Positions 8,948 through 17,072 of a DNA stretch of 43,643 bases are shown here, piece after piece. The position numbers and the translations under genes are program-made. The notes below the pieces were generated by a model. It was not told where the DNA came from, did no database searches, and was given only the letters and a program-made list of their open reading frames with translations. Origin of the DNA: Candidatus Aceula lacicola (GTDB taxonomy: Bacteria; Omnitrophota; Gorgyraeia; Zapsychrales; Aceulaceae). The stretch lies in the NCBI GenBank assembly GCA_030765785.1, contig JAVCCC010000043.1, forward strand, positions 1 to 43,643. Direction: 5' to 3'. The stretch's first letter is position 1; each line of letters opens with the position of its first letter.

Positions 8948-8976
8948 AGTATAACTAAGAATGAATATAAATGCAA
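8948..8976 (-). promoter_or_regulatory. Sigma-70-type promoter of rpsB-tsf-pyrH-frr
   Basis: TTGCAT (8976-8971), a 17-base spacer, and TATACT (8953-8948) on the minus strand match the housekeeping consensus well. It sits in the 151-base gap between msbA and rpsB and would start transcription about 64 bases before the rpsB ATG. Confidence 0.7.
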
Positions 8977-9028
8977 CATTTAATTTTTAGCTATTTTTTT
9001 ATCAAAAATAGCCATTTTTTCACTATTT

Positions 9029-10822
9029 TTAGGCCTGAAACTGCGTTTCATAAAGTCTTTTATAAAGAGCGCATTCCTCCAAAAGTCTCGCGTGAGGAGC
9101 CATTCCAGCGACTTTTCCATCTTCTAAAACAACGATTTTAGTCGCCTTTTTAATTGTAGAAAGCCTATGTGCGATTGAAACAACCGTACGCCCCTTCATC
9201 AACTCATCAATTGCTTTCTGAACAAATTTCTCAGATTCCGAATCAAGCTGTGATGTTGCTTCATCAAGAAGTAAGATTGGTGGATTCTTTAAAATAGCTC
9301 TAGCAATCGCAATACGCTGACGCTCTCCTCCTGACAAACGAAAACCTCGATCTCCAATCGATGTATCATATCCATTTGGTAATTTTAAGATAAAATCATG
9401 CGCAAAAGCCTTTTTAGCAGCCTCTTCGACTTGATCCTGAGACGCCTCAAGATGTCCATATGTGATATTAGCGCGTATTGTGTCGTTAAACAAAATCGTT
9501 TCCTGAGTAACAATACCGATCTGGCCACGCAATGATTTAAAACTAACATCTTTAAGATTCACGCCATCAATCTCAACAACGCCTTTAATTGGATCATAAA
9601 ATCTTGGAATCAAATTGACAAGCGTTGATTTGCCAACTCCAGTGGGCCCGACAATTGCCACAATTTCTCCAACATTAATATCCAAACTTATATCCTGTAA
9701 AATAGGCTTTGCTTCATCATCATAATGAAAATCAACATTCTTAATACTTACCTTATCTTTAATAACGCCAATACCTTTTGCCTCTGGACTTTCCACGACC
9801 GTTGGTTCTGAATTAAGAACATCGTATACTCGCTCATTTGCAGCTAATGCCTGCTGAACAAGTGCATTAACATTACTTAACTTCTTGATTGGATTCAACA
9901 TCGACAATAATGCTCCTAAAAACAACCCAAAAATACCAAAAGATACATCCCCAGCAATAACCTGTCGGCCTACCCATAGCAAAACCCCAGCACCAAAAAC
10001 CGCTCCGATAAATTCTGTAATCGGGCTAATGATCAAAGTCCGCTTAACTGATTTCATTTTAATATTATAAAAATCTTGATTTTGACTCTCAAAACGGCTT
10101 GTCTCATAATCTTCCATACCAAAAGCCTTAACCACGCGAACCCCAGAAATCGTTTCAAGCAAAAGCGAATTGATATCAGCCATTTTTCCTTGAGACTGAT
10201 GTGATAACTTTTTTAATTTCCTTCCAATTTGTTTCATAGGAAAAGCAATGACAGCAGCTAAAACAAGCGTGACAATAAAAACCTTAGGATAAATAAAAAG
10301 GATAATCGAGGTAAAAACAAGAATGCGAAATGATTGATAAAAAAGATCTGCAACCCCATAAGAAACAGCATTCTCGACGACTGAAACATCATTTGTAATA
10401 CGCGAGACAAGCTCTCCAGTTCTTTTTTTACTAAAATAATCTAACGATAAATTCTGAATTGTTCCATAAAGGCGATAGCGGATATCCCTCATGACGCGTT
10501 GCGAAACATCATTCATCAAATAACCCTGCAAGAATGTAAAAATGCCTTTTAGAAAAAATATGCCTAACATGCCAAAAGAAACGATATACAAAAGTTTTTC
10601 AGATGGCATAGCATTAACAGAATCAATAAAATTCATCACAAAGGCAGGCGCCTTGCTAGGCAACGCAATTTCCCCTTTTCCGAGAATTTTATCAGCCATC
10701 GGGACTATTAACGATAATTGAAATCCATCAAAAATCGCCGAAACAAACATACAACCTGTTGCTGCAGCTAGGACCCGAACATGGCCTTTTAAGAATTTAA
10801 GAAGTTTGAAATAATTTTTCAT
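9029..10822 (-). CDS. msbA: MsbA-like lipid A / lipid-linked sugar flippase (ABC exporter)
   Basis: A 597-residue half-transporter of the ABC exporter type: six membrane helices in residues ~15-330, then an ATPase domain. The ATPase shows Walker A GPTGVGKST, Q-loop VTQETILF, signature LSGGERQRIAIARA, Walker B ILLLDEATSQLD and switch His in SIAHRLST, so it should hydrolyse ATP. The family flips lipid A-core across the inner membrane; the divergent lpxB operon with an overlapping promoter strengthens that substrate assignment. Heterologous exporters (peptide, drug) share this architecture, so the substrate is inferred. No strong ribosome binding site precedes the ATG at 10822. Confidence 0.85.
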   Translation of the reverse strand: MKNYFKLLKFLKGHVRVLAAATGCMFVSAIFDGFQLSLIVPMADKILGKGEIALPSKAPAFVMNFIDSVNAMPSEKLLYIVSFGMLGIFFLKGIFTFLQGYLMNDVSQRVMRDIRYRLYGTIQNLSLDYFSKKRTGELVSRITNDVSVVENAVSYGVADLFYQSFRILVFTSIILFIYPKVFIVTLVLAAVIAFPMKQIGRKLKKLSHQSQGKMADINSLLLETISGVRVVKAFGMEDYETSRFESQNQDFYNIKMKSVKRTLIISPITEFIGAVFGAGVLLWVGRQVIAGDVSFGIFGLFLGALLSMLNPIKKLSNVNALVQQALAANERVYDVLNSEPTVVESPEAKGIGVIKDKVSIKNVDFHYDDEAKPILQDISLDINVGEIVAIVGPTGVGKSTLVNLIPRFYDPIKGVVEIDGVNLKDVSFKSLRGQIGIVTQETILFNDTIRANITYGHLEASQDQVEEAAKKAFAHDFILKLPNGYDTSIGDRGFRLSGGERQRIAIARAILKNPPILLLDEATSQLDSESEKFVQKAIDELMKGRTVVSIAHRLSTIKKATKIVVLEDGKVAGMAPHARLLEECALYKRLYETQFQA

Positions 10823-10863
10823 AAGTAATACAAATATATAGATATAGATTTTCTAAGGGCTGA

Positions 10864-10892
10864 ATAATAGCATACTGATTGACTTTTGTCGA
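10864..10892 (-). promoter_or_regulatory. Promoter of msbA (extended -10)
   Basis: On the minus strand TCGACA (10892-10887), 17 bases, then TATTAT (10869-10864), with TGC directly before the -10, i.e. an extended -10. The transcript would start ~35 bases before the msbA ATG. Its -35 region overlaps that of the plus-strand promoter at 10879-10907. Confidence 0.6.
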
Positions 10893-10907
10893 GTGATTTG
10901 TTATAGT
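10879..10907 (+). promoter_or_regulatory. Promoter of gfo/idh-lpxB
   Basis: TTGACT (10879-10884), exactly 17 bases, TATAGT (10902-10907): close to the sigma-70 consensus. Transcription would start about 32 bases before the ATG at 10946, which has GAGAG seven bases upstream. Confidence 0.7.
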
Positions 10908-10945
10908 GTCCACATTATAAAAACTAATTTATAGAGAGTAATATT

Positions 10946-11881
10946 ATGACTAATAAATTGAATGTTGCTGTTATTGGCATTGGCCATCTTGGCTCACGTC
11001 ACCTCAAGGTTTATCATGAACTTTCTGACAAAATCAATCTTATTGGTGTCTGCGATATTAAAGAAAAGCGAACCAAAAAACTTGCCGATCGCTACAAGGT
11101 AAAACTTTTCACTGACCCAAAAGATCTTATTGGAAAGGTTGATGCTGTTAATATCTGCACCCCAACGACTTTTCACTTTGATATTGCCAAATACTTTCTA
11201 GAGAATAACGTCCACACTCTCGTCGAAAAGCCCATTACCACAACTGTTGCTCAGGCAGATGAGCTTGTTAAGCTTGCTGAAGAAAAAAAACGCATCTTGC
11301 AAGTTGGACACATTGAACGGTTTAACTCCGCATTTGAAGGTATCAAGCATTTTGCTAAAAATCCAAAATTTATTGAATGTCATCGGCTTAATCATTTTCC
11401 AAACCGATCGCTCGATATTGGCGTTGTCATGGATCTCATGATCCACGATATTGACATCATTTTGGGCCTCGCTAGTTCAAAAGTAAGCGAAGTTCGATCT
11501 GTTGGAGTAAAAGTCCTAACGCCAATGGAAGATATCGCCAATGCTCGCGTCACCTTTGAAAATGGATGCGTCTGCAACCTAACAGCAAGCCGCGTTTCTG
11601 ATGAAGTCACAAGAAAAATTCGTATTTTTCTCGAAGATGCTTATATTTCCCTTGATTACGTTAAACAAGAAGCCTTTATTTACAAAAAACATCGCAAACT
11701 TATCTCCAAGCACTCCCTTCCAATTGAAAAAGAAGAGCCTCTTAAAAAAGAGCTCGAATCATTTATTGATTGTGTTCAAAACAACACGAAACCTATTGTT
11801 TCTGGTGTTGAAGGCCGCGACGCTCTTATGCTAGCTTTAGAAATAACAAATCAAATATGGAACAACAAAAAAACCACTTAA
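10946..11881 (+). CDS. Gfo/Idh/MocA-family dehydrogenase, possibly GnnA-like UDP-GlcNAc 3-dehydrogenase
   Basis: A 311-residue NAD(P)-dependent sugar dehydrogenase. The Rossmann loop VAVIGIGHLGSRHLKVYHEL is N-terminal and the family motif EKPITTT (catalytic Lys) lies near residue 94. HIERFNSAF and VMDLMIHDIDIIL belong to the C-terminal substrate-binding part. Its stop overlaps the start of lpxB by 25 bases, so the two are translationally coupled. In several Gram-negatives a Gfo/Idh enzyme beside lpx genes (GnnA) oxidises UDP-GlcNAc at C3 so that a transaminase (GnnB) can make the diamino sugar for amide-linked lipid A. No transaminase is in the window, so that role is inferred; the family itself is certain. 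Confidence 0.9.
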   Translation: MTNKLNVAVIGIGHLGSRHLKVYHELSDKINLIGVCDIKEKRTKKLADRYKVKLFTDPKDLIGKVDAVNICTPTTFHFDIAKYFLENNVHTLVEKPITTTVAQADELVKLAEEKKRILQVGHIERFNSAFEGIKHFAKNPKFIECHRLNHFPNRSLDIGVVMDLMIHDIDIILGLASSKVSEVRSVGVKVLTPMEDIANARVTFENGCVCNLTASRVSDEVTRKIRIFLEDAYISLDYVKQEAFIYKKHRKLISKHSLPIEKEEPLKKELESFIDCVQNNTKPIVSGVEGRDALMLALEITNQIWNNKKTT

Positions 11882-12996
11882 TTATTGTCGCAGGAGAAGC
11901 ATCTGGAGACGCACATGCTGCCTGCCTTGTTAATGCTATTAAAGATCTCGATTCTAACGTAACGTTTTCCGGTCTTGGTGGCGAAAGAATGGCTTCAAGC
12001 GGAGTCGAACTTTACGCCGACCTCACCAAAATTGCCGTTATTGGTTTTATCGAAGTCCTCAAGCATTACTCCGAATTCAAAAAACTTTTTGATCTTATCT
12101 TAATCAAAGCTAGAGAAACAAATGCAAAAGCTGTCATTTTAGTCGATTATCCAGGCTTTAATCTTAAACTCGCTAAAAAATTAAAGAAAATGGGCATCAA
12201 GGTTATCTATTACATTAGCCCACAAGTTTGGGCATGGAACGAAAAACGTGTCGAATTAATCAAAAATGTCGTCGATAAAATGATTGTTTTGTTTGAATTT
12301 GAAAAAGAATTTTATGCAAAGAAAGGATTAGATGTTGTATACGTCGGCCACCCTCTTGTTGATGAAGCAAAAGCAAATGAAACTCGCGATTCAGTTATGG
12401 AAGAAACGGGATTAGAAAAATCAAAAAAGACAATTGCCCTCTTGCCAGGTTCGCGACAAAAAGAAATCACACGCCTTTTGCCAGTCATGATTAACGCTGC
12501 AAAAAATCTTTATCAAAAAAACCAAGATTTACAATTTCTCATTTTAAAAGCATCAACTATTTCAGATAATCTTCTAAACAAGTATTTATCCAAAGATTTT
12601 CCAATTAAAATTTTAAACAATCGCTCTTACGATGGCATTAATGCTTCAGACTTTTGCCTTGTTGCTTCAGGAACGGCAACGCTTGAGGTTGCCATCTTTG
12701 ATAAACCCATGGTTGTTATTTACAAAACATCTTTTTTGACATGGGCGCTTGCAAAACTATTGATTAAGATTCCCTATATTGGACTTGTCAACGTCGTCGC
12801 TCAAAAAAAAGTTGTTCCTGAATGCGTGCAACTTGATGCCACAGAAATAAAGATTGTATCAGAAACAATTTCCATCCTAAGCGATCCCATTAAGACAAAA
12901 TCAATCAAAAGCGATCTTACTAAAGTAAAGAATGCTCTAGGCGCACCAGGCGCTAGCATGCGTGCAGCAAAAGAAATCCTTTCTTCCTTAAGATAA
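11857..12996 (+). CDS. lpxB: Lipid-A-disaccharide synthase
   Basis: LpxB joins UDP-diacylglucosamine and lipid X into the beta-1,6 disaccharide of lipid A at the inner face of the inner membrane. The 379-residue frame shows IIVAGEASGDAHAACLV at the N-terminus, VDYPGFNLKLAKKLK, YYISPQVWAWNEKRV, VYVGHPLVDE, IALLPGSRQKEI and VASGTATLEVAIFDKPMVVIY, all LpxB hallmarks (GT19 family). Length is normal (~380). The ATG overlaps the upstream dehydrogenase gene. It ends 16 bases before the stop of the convergent receiver gene, with no terminator hairpin visible between them. Confidence 0.97.
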   Translation: MEQQKNHLIIVAGEASGDAHAACLVNAIKDLDSNVTFSGLGGERMASSGVELYADLTKIAVIGFIEVLKHYSEFKKLFDLILIKARETNAKAVILVDYPGFNLKLAKKLKKMGIKVIYYISPQVWAWNEKRVELIKNVVDKMIVLFEFEKEFYAKKGLDVVYVGHPLVDEAKANETRDSVMEETGLEKSKKTIALLPGSRQKEITRLLPVMINAAKNLYQKNQDLQFLILKASTISDNLLNKYLSKDFPIKILNNRSYDGINASDFCLVASGTATLEVAIFDKPMVVIYKTSFLTWALAKLLIKIPYIGLVNVVAQKKVVPECVQLDATEIKIVSETISILSDPIKTKSIKSDLTKVKNALGAPGASMRAAKEILSSLR

Positions 12997-13012
12997 ATAA
13001 TATTTGCTTAAA

Positions 13013-13408
13013 TTATGACCCGGTAGGATGAGCTAGGCGCTCCATGTGCTTGATTAAAACATCTTTGTCGACTGGTTTTGTAATAAAATCATCCCAGCCC
13101 ATATTGTACTTTTCCATCAACGAGTCTTTGTAGGCAGTAATCATGACAATAAAAGCTTCTTTTTTAGGTGAAGTCAACTCTTCTTCTTTAGTTCGAATTG
13201 CCTTTAGCACTTCAAATCCGGTGACTTTAGGCATCGTAACATCAAGAAGGATAAAATCAAAATGAACATTCTTAGAAAGACTGTCTTTGTAAGCGTCTAA
13301 TGCTTCTTGACCGTTTGAAACATCGATGCATTTTGCTCGGCCTTTTAAAGCATCAAGTAATTTCTTTCTATTTTGAGGATCATCCTCAGCGATCAAAACA
13401 TTCCACAT
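13013..13408 (-). CDS. Stand-alone receiver-domain response regulator
   Basis: A 131-residue CheY-like protein with a receiver domain only. The acidic pair is in IAEDDPQNRKK, the phosphoacceptor is Asp56 in FILLDVTMPKVTG, the conserved Thr is in VMITAYKD and the Lys in FITKPVDKD, so it should be phosphorylatable. There is no output domain; it probably acts by protein contact. No histidine kinase is in the window. It lies 95 bases after the last Bat gene and has its own candidate promoter, so it need not belong to that operon. GGAAGAG precedes the ATG. Confidence 0.92.
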   Translation of the reverse strand: MWNVLIAEDDPQNRKKLLDALKGRAKCIDVSNGQEALDAYKDSLSKNVHFDFILLDVTMPKVTGFEVLKAIRTKEEELTSPKKEAFIVMITAYKDSLMEKYNMGWDDFITKPVDKDVLIKHMERLAHPTGS

Positions 13409-13448
13409 GACTCTTCCAATCTTAAAACTTTTTAAACTCCTTAAATCT

Positions 13449-13475
13449 ATTATATCGCTTTTTATTATTTAGCAA
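13449..13475 (-). promoter_or_regulatory. Candidate promoter of the receiver gene
   Basis: A perfect TATAAT -10 (13454-13449) on the minus strand with a TTGCTA -35 (13475-13470) at a short 15-base spacing. It lies in the 95-base gap before the receiver gene, about 40 bases from its ATG. The spacing is suboptimal. Confidence 0.4.
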
Positions 13476-13503
13476 ATTAAAATTCACAATATCAAAAATA
13501 TTT

Positions 13504-14274
13504 CTAAATATGAATCTTTTCAAAATCTTTAGCAGAAATCCACCCAATTTTTCCATCTTCTCGCTTAATTTTTGCCCAACCATCCTGCATCACAAGAACG
13601 TTGATCTTAGAGCCAGGATGAAGAAGAAAATGCGCTGTTGCATCCTCTTGCGGCTCAAACCTAGCATCTGTGTCAACAGTGATTATCGCCGCTTGATCTC
13701 CCGCTGCTAATTTGCTTATCAGCATAAAAGCAACAAAAATAATAACAACAAAAAATAACCCAACAATGACAAAAATATTTTTCTTTGGCAATCTTAACAT
13801 CACGCCTAAAGCAATAAAAAGTCCAAAAACAACATAAAAGATCAAAAGAAACCATGTGAATTCATTATATGTAAATGAATTTTTTATTCTATCTAAAACA
13901 TGAAATAAAAATATTCTTTTTGCAGACAAATCACGTGCCTGGGTGAGAGAATAAACATAATTCTCATTTGATCCAAGATCACCATCTCTTGGAATAAAAA
14001 GTTTTGCACGTTCATAGTTCACAATCGCCATCCCGAGATTACCTATTTTAAAATAACTATTGCCCAAATTATAATAAAGCGCTCCACTAGAAAATCCAGA
14101 ACGAACAACGCCTTCATAAAGCTCAGCAGCTCTCTTGTATTCTCCCTCTTTATACGCAAGATTTGCTTCATAAAACTTTGACAATACATCCTGAGAAATC
14201 GCGTGAGCATCACCCGGTAATGCAAAAATGCTAAAAATAAATAATAAAAAAAGGATTATTCTAAAAATTTTCAT
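13504..14274 (-). CDS. batE: BatE-like protein: TPR, two membrane helices, SH3-like domain
   Basis: The last gene of the MoxR-Bat cluster. From the ATG at 14274 (GAAAG eight bases upstream; 13 codons inside the longest frame) the 256-residue product begins with a signal peptide, MKIFRIILFLLFIFSIFALP, with a cut near AHA. Tetratricopeptide-like helices follow (YEANLAYKEGEYKRAAELYE; ALYYNLGNSYFKIGNLGMAI). Then come two hydrophobic segments (about residues 130-180) and a C-terminal bacterial SH3-like domain (VLVMQDGWAKIKREDGKIGWI). This is the layout of BatE. Its start directly follows the BatD stop. SH3-like domains of this kind often bind peptidoglycan or proteins; the ligand here is unknown. 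Confidence 0.82.
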   Translation of the reverse strand: MKIFRIILFLLFIFSIFALPGDAHAISQDVLSKFYEANLAYKEGEYKRAAELYEGVVRSGFSSGALYYNLGNSYFKIGNLGMAIVNYERAKLFIPRDGDLGSNENYVYSLTQARDLSAKRIFLFHVLDRIKNSFTYNEFTWFLLIFYVVFGLFIALGVMLRLPKKNIFVIVGLFFVVIIFVAFMLISKLAAGDQAAIITVDTDARFEPQEDATAHFLLHPGSKINVLVMQDGWAKIKREDGKIGWISAKDFEKIHI

Positions 14275-14275
14275 T

Positions 14276-16096
14276 TTATATTCTTTCAAAAAAGTCAATA
14301 ATATCTCGAACATCAGAATAACTCATTTTCATGCTTCCTTCTCCTCCTAAAACCGCCCCGTACCTAACACAATCACATTGAGATAAAAGAGATTGCGTTT
14401 TAATTACTATGTCAGACAAAACATTTTCTTTACTTAAAAATTCCTTAATGTCTCTATCGGTAATCATACCCTCAGGCATAGCAAGTTTATGGCTAAAATA
14501 TTGCTGCAAAAGTTTAAAGACAGTATCGTAAAACTCCTGCACCTTGCCCTGATCCATAAATTGCTTTGCCTGCTGCAAACCCTTTTGCGCCTTTTCTGGA
14601 GCGCGTAGACGCTTTGCATAAGCAGTGTCTGTTTCAATTCTTTGCCTTTGCACAAAAACAAAACAAAAAAATATAATAATCAAAAAATATAAAACTACAA
14701 AAAACCAAAGACGAACATCTTGACACATAGCCCATTTTAAAGAAAAAAACGTTCCCGGGTAATCTTTAATAAAAATAATATCGCGCCCCAAGCGATCATC
14801 TTGAGCTAAAACAGGCTGCTGTCCTGAAAGCTCTACAAGCTTCAAAGGCTGATCAGCTTTGGCCTTATTAACTATGAGAGAAAAAGGACCTTGCATGATT
14901 GTTTGATATTTTTTTCTCGATGTATCAAAATATACAAAATTAATCGCAGAAACTTCTTTTATGTCTTTAGTCTTAGGAATCAAGACCTGTTCTAATGTCT
15001 TAACTCCATTTTCTTCTTTAATTTGAGGGTCATAAACCTTAAATTTTTTATTATTTTCAAGAACTGGCATTGCTACTACCTTTAAGTTTCCGTTGCCTCT
15101 GACAGTCATCTTAACTGTCAGAGGATCACCAACATTTACCTCCTTGGGACTTACAGAAGCAGAAAAGTTAAAATTTCCTACGCCAAACGAAAAATTATCA
15201 GGAGCACCCTCAGGCAGAGGCAACACATCCATCTCAAACGATTTTGACGTAAGTTTAATTGGACGAGTCTCATGCGACCCAAAAAAGTTATCGAAGACAA
15301 AGCCAGAGAAAGATCCAAAATCATCAAAAAATGACCCTCTCGATGAATCGCTTTTATATAAAAGATTGCATGCTAGCTCTGCAGGACCCAAAGAAACCTT
15401 ACCAGTTCGAGAGGGATACGCAACAACATTAAATTCAACAATATTATAATGGATACCATCTAGAACATCTTGATATTGCTTAGGCTTCTGAAACTCTTCA
15501 AACACAAAACCTACTTGATCAATCTGAGGAAATTGAATATCTTGAACAGAAACTCCTGAATAAAAAAGCTTGATCATTACTGAAATCTTTTCATTAAGGT
15601 ATGCTTTTCCCTTCTTTGCTTTCAATGTTAAAAATATTTTATCACTAATACTCCCCTGGTCAGGACTTGATGCATTAGGCGAAGTTGCAGCGTTCTTTTC
15701 TTCAACAACTTCTAGATCAATTTGTTTAGAAAAATACTTATTACCGTCAATGGAAATACGAAAACCTGGAATTTTAAAATGGCCCAGACTTTGAGGAAAC
15801 AAAATATACTGATATGATATTGATGAAGACTGCTGTCCATTAACAATAGAAACGCTTGAGGAAGGTCCTAAATATTTTGATTGAAACCCATCGATCTCCG
15901 GCAACTTAATTGGGGAAACACTCTGAGTCCCAGCAATAGTTAAACTAAGCTGAATGGTCTCATCTAAAGCAACTTTTGTTCTATTGACAGATGAGGCAAA
16001 CTGTATATCTTGAGCCAATGCAACCTGACAGAAGCAAAATACAAAAAAAACACAAGATAAAAGTATTCGATTCAATATTTTATTTTTTATTAACAT
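14276..16096 (-). CDS. batD: BatD-like oxygen-tolerance protein
   Basis: A 606-residue BatD family protein. A signal peptide (residues 1-28, ending VALAQ) leads to a periplasmic region of repeated beta-sandwich domains with the typical openings QFASSVNRTKVALDETIQL and FSASVSPKEVNVGDPLTVKM. One membrane helix follows (about residues 460-485, WFFVVLYFLIIIFFCFVFV), then a cytoplasmic tail with helical segments. BatD proteins form part of a membrane complex with the BatA/BatB VWA proteins; in Bacteroides the cluster is linked to aerotolerance. The gene lies 7 bases after the TPR gene and is followed at once by batE. Confidence 0.87.
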   Translation of the reverse strand: MLIKNKILNRILLSCVFFVFCFCQVALAQDIQFASSVNRTKVALDETIQLSLTIAGTQSVSPIKLPEIDGFQSKYLGPSSSVSIVNGQQSSSISYQYILFPQSLGHFKIPGFRISIDGNKYFSKQIDLEVVEEKNAATSPNASSPDQGSISDKIFLTLKAKKGKAYLNEKISVMIKLFYSGVSVQDIQFPQIDQVGFVFEEFQKPKQYQDVLDGIHYNIVEFNVVAYPSRTGKVSLGPAELACNLLYKSDSSRGSFFDDFGSFSGFVFDNFFGSHETRPIKLTSKSFEMDVLPLPEGAPDNFSFGVGNFNFSASVSPKEVNVGDPLTVKMTVRGNGNLKVVAMPVLENNKKFKVYDPQIKEENGVKTLEQVLIPKTKDIKEVSAINFVYFDTSRKKYQTIMQGPFSLIVNKAKADQPLKLVELSGQQPVLAQDDRLGRDIIFIKDYPGTFFSLKWAMCQDVRLWFFVVLYFLIIIFFCFVFVQRQRIETDTAYAKRLRAPEKAQKGLQQAKQFMDQGKVQEFYDTVFKLLQQYFSHKLAMPEGMITDRDIKEFLSKENVLSDIVIKTQSLLSQCDCVRYGAVLGGEGSMKMSYSDVRDIIDFFERI

Positions 16097-16103
16097 TAAT
16101 TAA

Positions 16104-17072
16104 TTACCAATCTTTTTCTACAGAAAATGCGTCACGTTTTTGTGGAGCTAAATTAAGAAGACCTTTTGGCTCTTCATTTTGTTCATAGTTACCGAGCTTC
16201 ATAGCTGCCTCTTGCTTTGACATTTTAGACTGATCCTTAAGCTGCCCTTGAGCTTGCTCTTGATTTTTCTGATCAGCTTCTGAAGACTGAGGCTTGCTCT
16301 GTTCTTGAGAGTCTTTTTCCTGATTCTTAGAAGACTGATCTTCAGACTCTCGACTCTGCTCCTGCTGTTTTTCTTCCAAAGACTGATCTTGCTTACTCTC
16401 TTTGTTCTCTTGATTTTCTTGACTATCGCTAGGTTGCTCCTTATTATCTTGCGACTGATTTTGCTTCTGCTCTTTTTTATTTTTGCTTTCCTTATTTTCA
16501 CCCTTATTCTGCTGCTCTTGGCTTTGCTGATCTGATTTATCTTTTTTCTGATTCTCTTTATTTGGCAAAGGACATTGTTTATCTTGCTGTGACTGTTTTT
16601 TCTTTTTCAATCTCTCAAGCTCTTTTTTTACAAAATCATGATTAAGCTTTGCATCTTCATCTTGCTCATCAAGAATCATTGCTTTTTCATAAGATTGAAG
16701 ACTCTTCTCAAGCGATTGAATAGCAGAATCTAAATTTTCTTTTTCTTTTAAAATACCATTTTCATAAAGAGCATTACCCAAATTATACTGTGCCTTCTCT
16801 TGAAGAATTTCATTGTCACTTAACAAGGTTTTTTGAAAATGTGAAAGCGCTTCATCAAATTTTTCTTGCTGATATAATGAAGCCCCTATATTAAAATTAA
16901 TAATATCAGAATCTGGCTGCTTGTTCAAAGCCTTCTTGTACTTCTCCAAGGCTTCTTCATATTTTTCCTCATGATAAAGCTTATTCCCGCTCTTAACATC
17001 TTGAACTTCCCCAGCAAATAAGGCGCATGGAGCAAACAGCAAACAAATAATTACAAAAGAAACTATTCTCAT
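16104..17072 (-). CDS. batC: BatC-like TPR protein with a Gln/Lys/Glu/Ser-rich tail
   Basis: A 322-residue exported or membrane-tethered protein. After a signal peptide (residues 1-20, FVIICLLFAPCALFAG) there are three or four TPR units (GNKLYHEEKYEEALEKYKKA; IGASLYQQEKFDEALSHFQKT; YNLGNALYENG). From residue ~160 to ~300 the sequence is almost wholly Q, K, E, S, D and N: a long disordered low-complexity tract. This matches the TPR protein between batB and batD in other Bat clusters. It overlaps the end of the preceding VWA gene by 4 bases, so translation is coupled. The polar tail may be a flexible linker that binds partners by charge; no enzyme motif is seen. Confidence 0.82.
   Translation of the reverse strand: MRIVSFVIICLLFAPCALFAGEVQDVKSGNKLYHEEKYEEALEKYKKALNKQPDSDIINFNIGASLYQQEKFDEALSHFQKTLLSDNEILQEKAQYNLGNALYENGILKEKENLDSAIQSLEKSLQSYEKAMILDEQDEDAKLNHDFVKKELERLKKKKQSQQDKQCPLPNKENQKKDKSDQQSQEQQNKGENKESKNKKEQKQNQSQDNKEQPSDSQENQENKESKQDQSLEEKQQEQSRESEDQSSKNQEKDSQEQSKPQSSEADQKNQEQAQGQLKDQSKMSKQEAAMKLGNYEQNEEPKGLLNLAPQKRDAFSVEKDW

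Noticed and set aside
8989-9016. AT-rich inverted repeat after msbA as a terminator
   Set aside because: The stem (GCTATTTTT/AAAAATAGC) is weak and on the msbA strand it is followed by A rather than T bases.
15093-15449. Plus-strand frame of 118 codons opposite batD
   Set aside because: The batD frame on the other strand has clear family motifs; this one has no recognisable domain or binding site.
16199-16501. Lys/Ser/Arg-rich 100-codon frame inside batC
   Set aside because: It is the shifted reading of the Gln/Lys/Glu-rich low-complexity tract; that codon bias yields long open frames on several registers.
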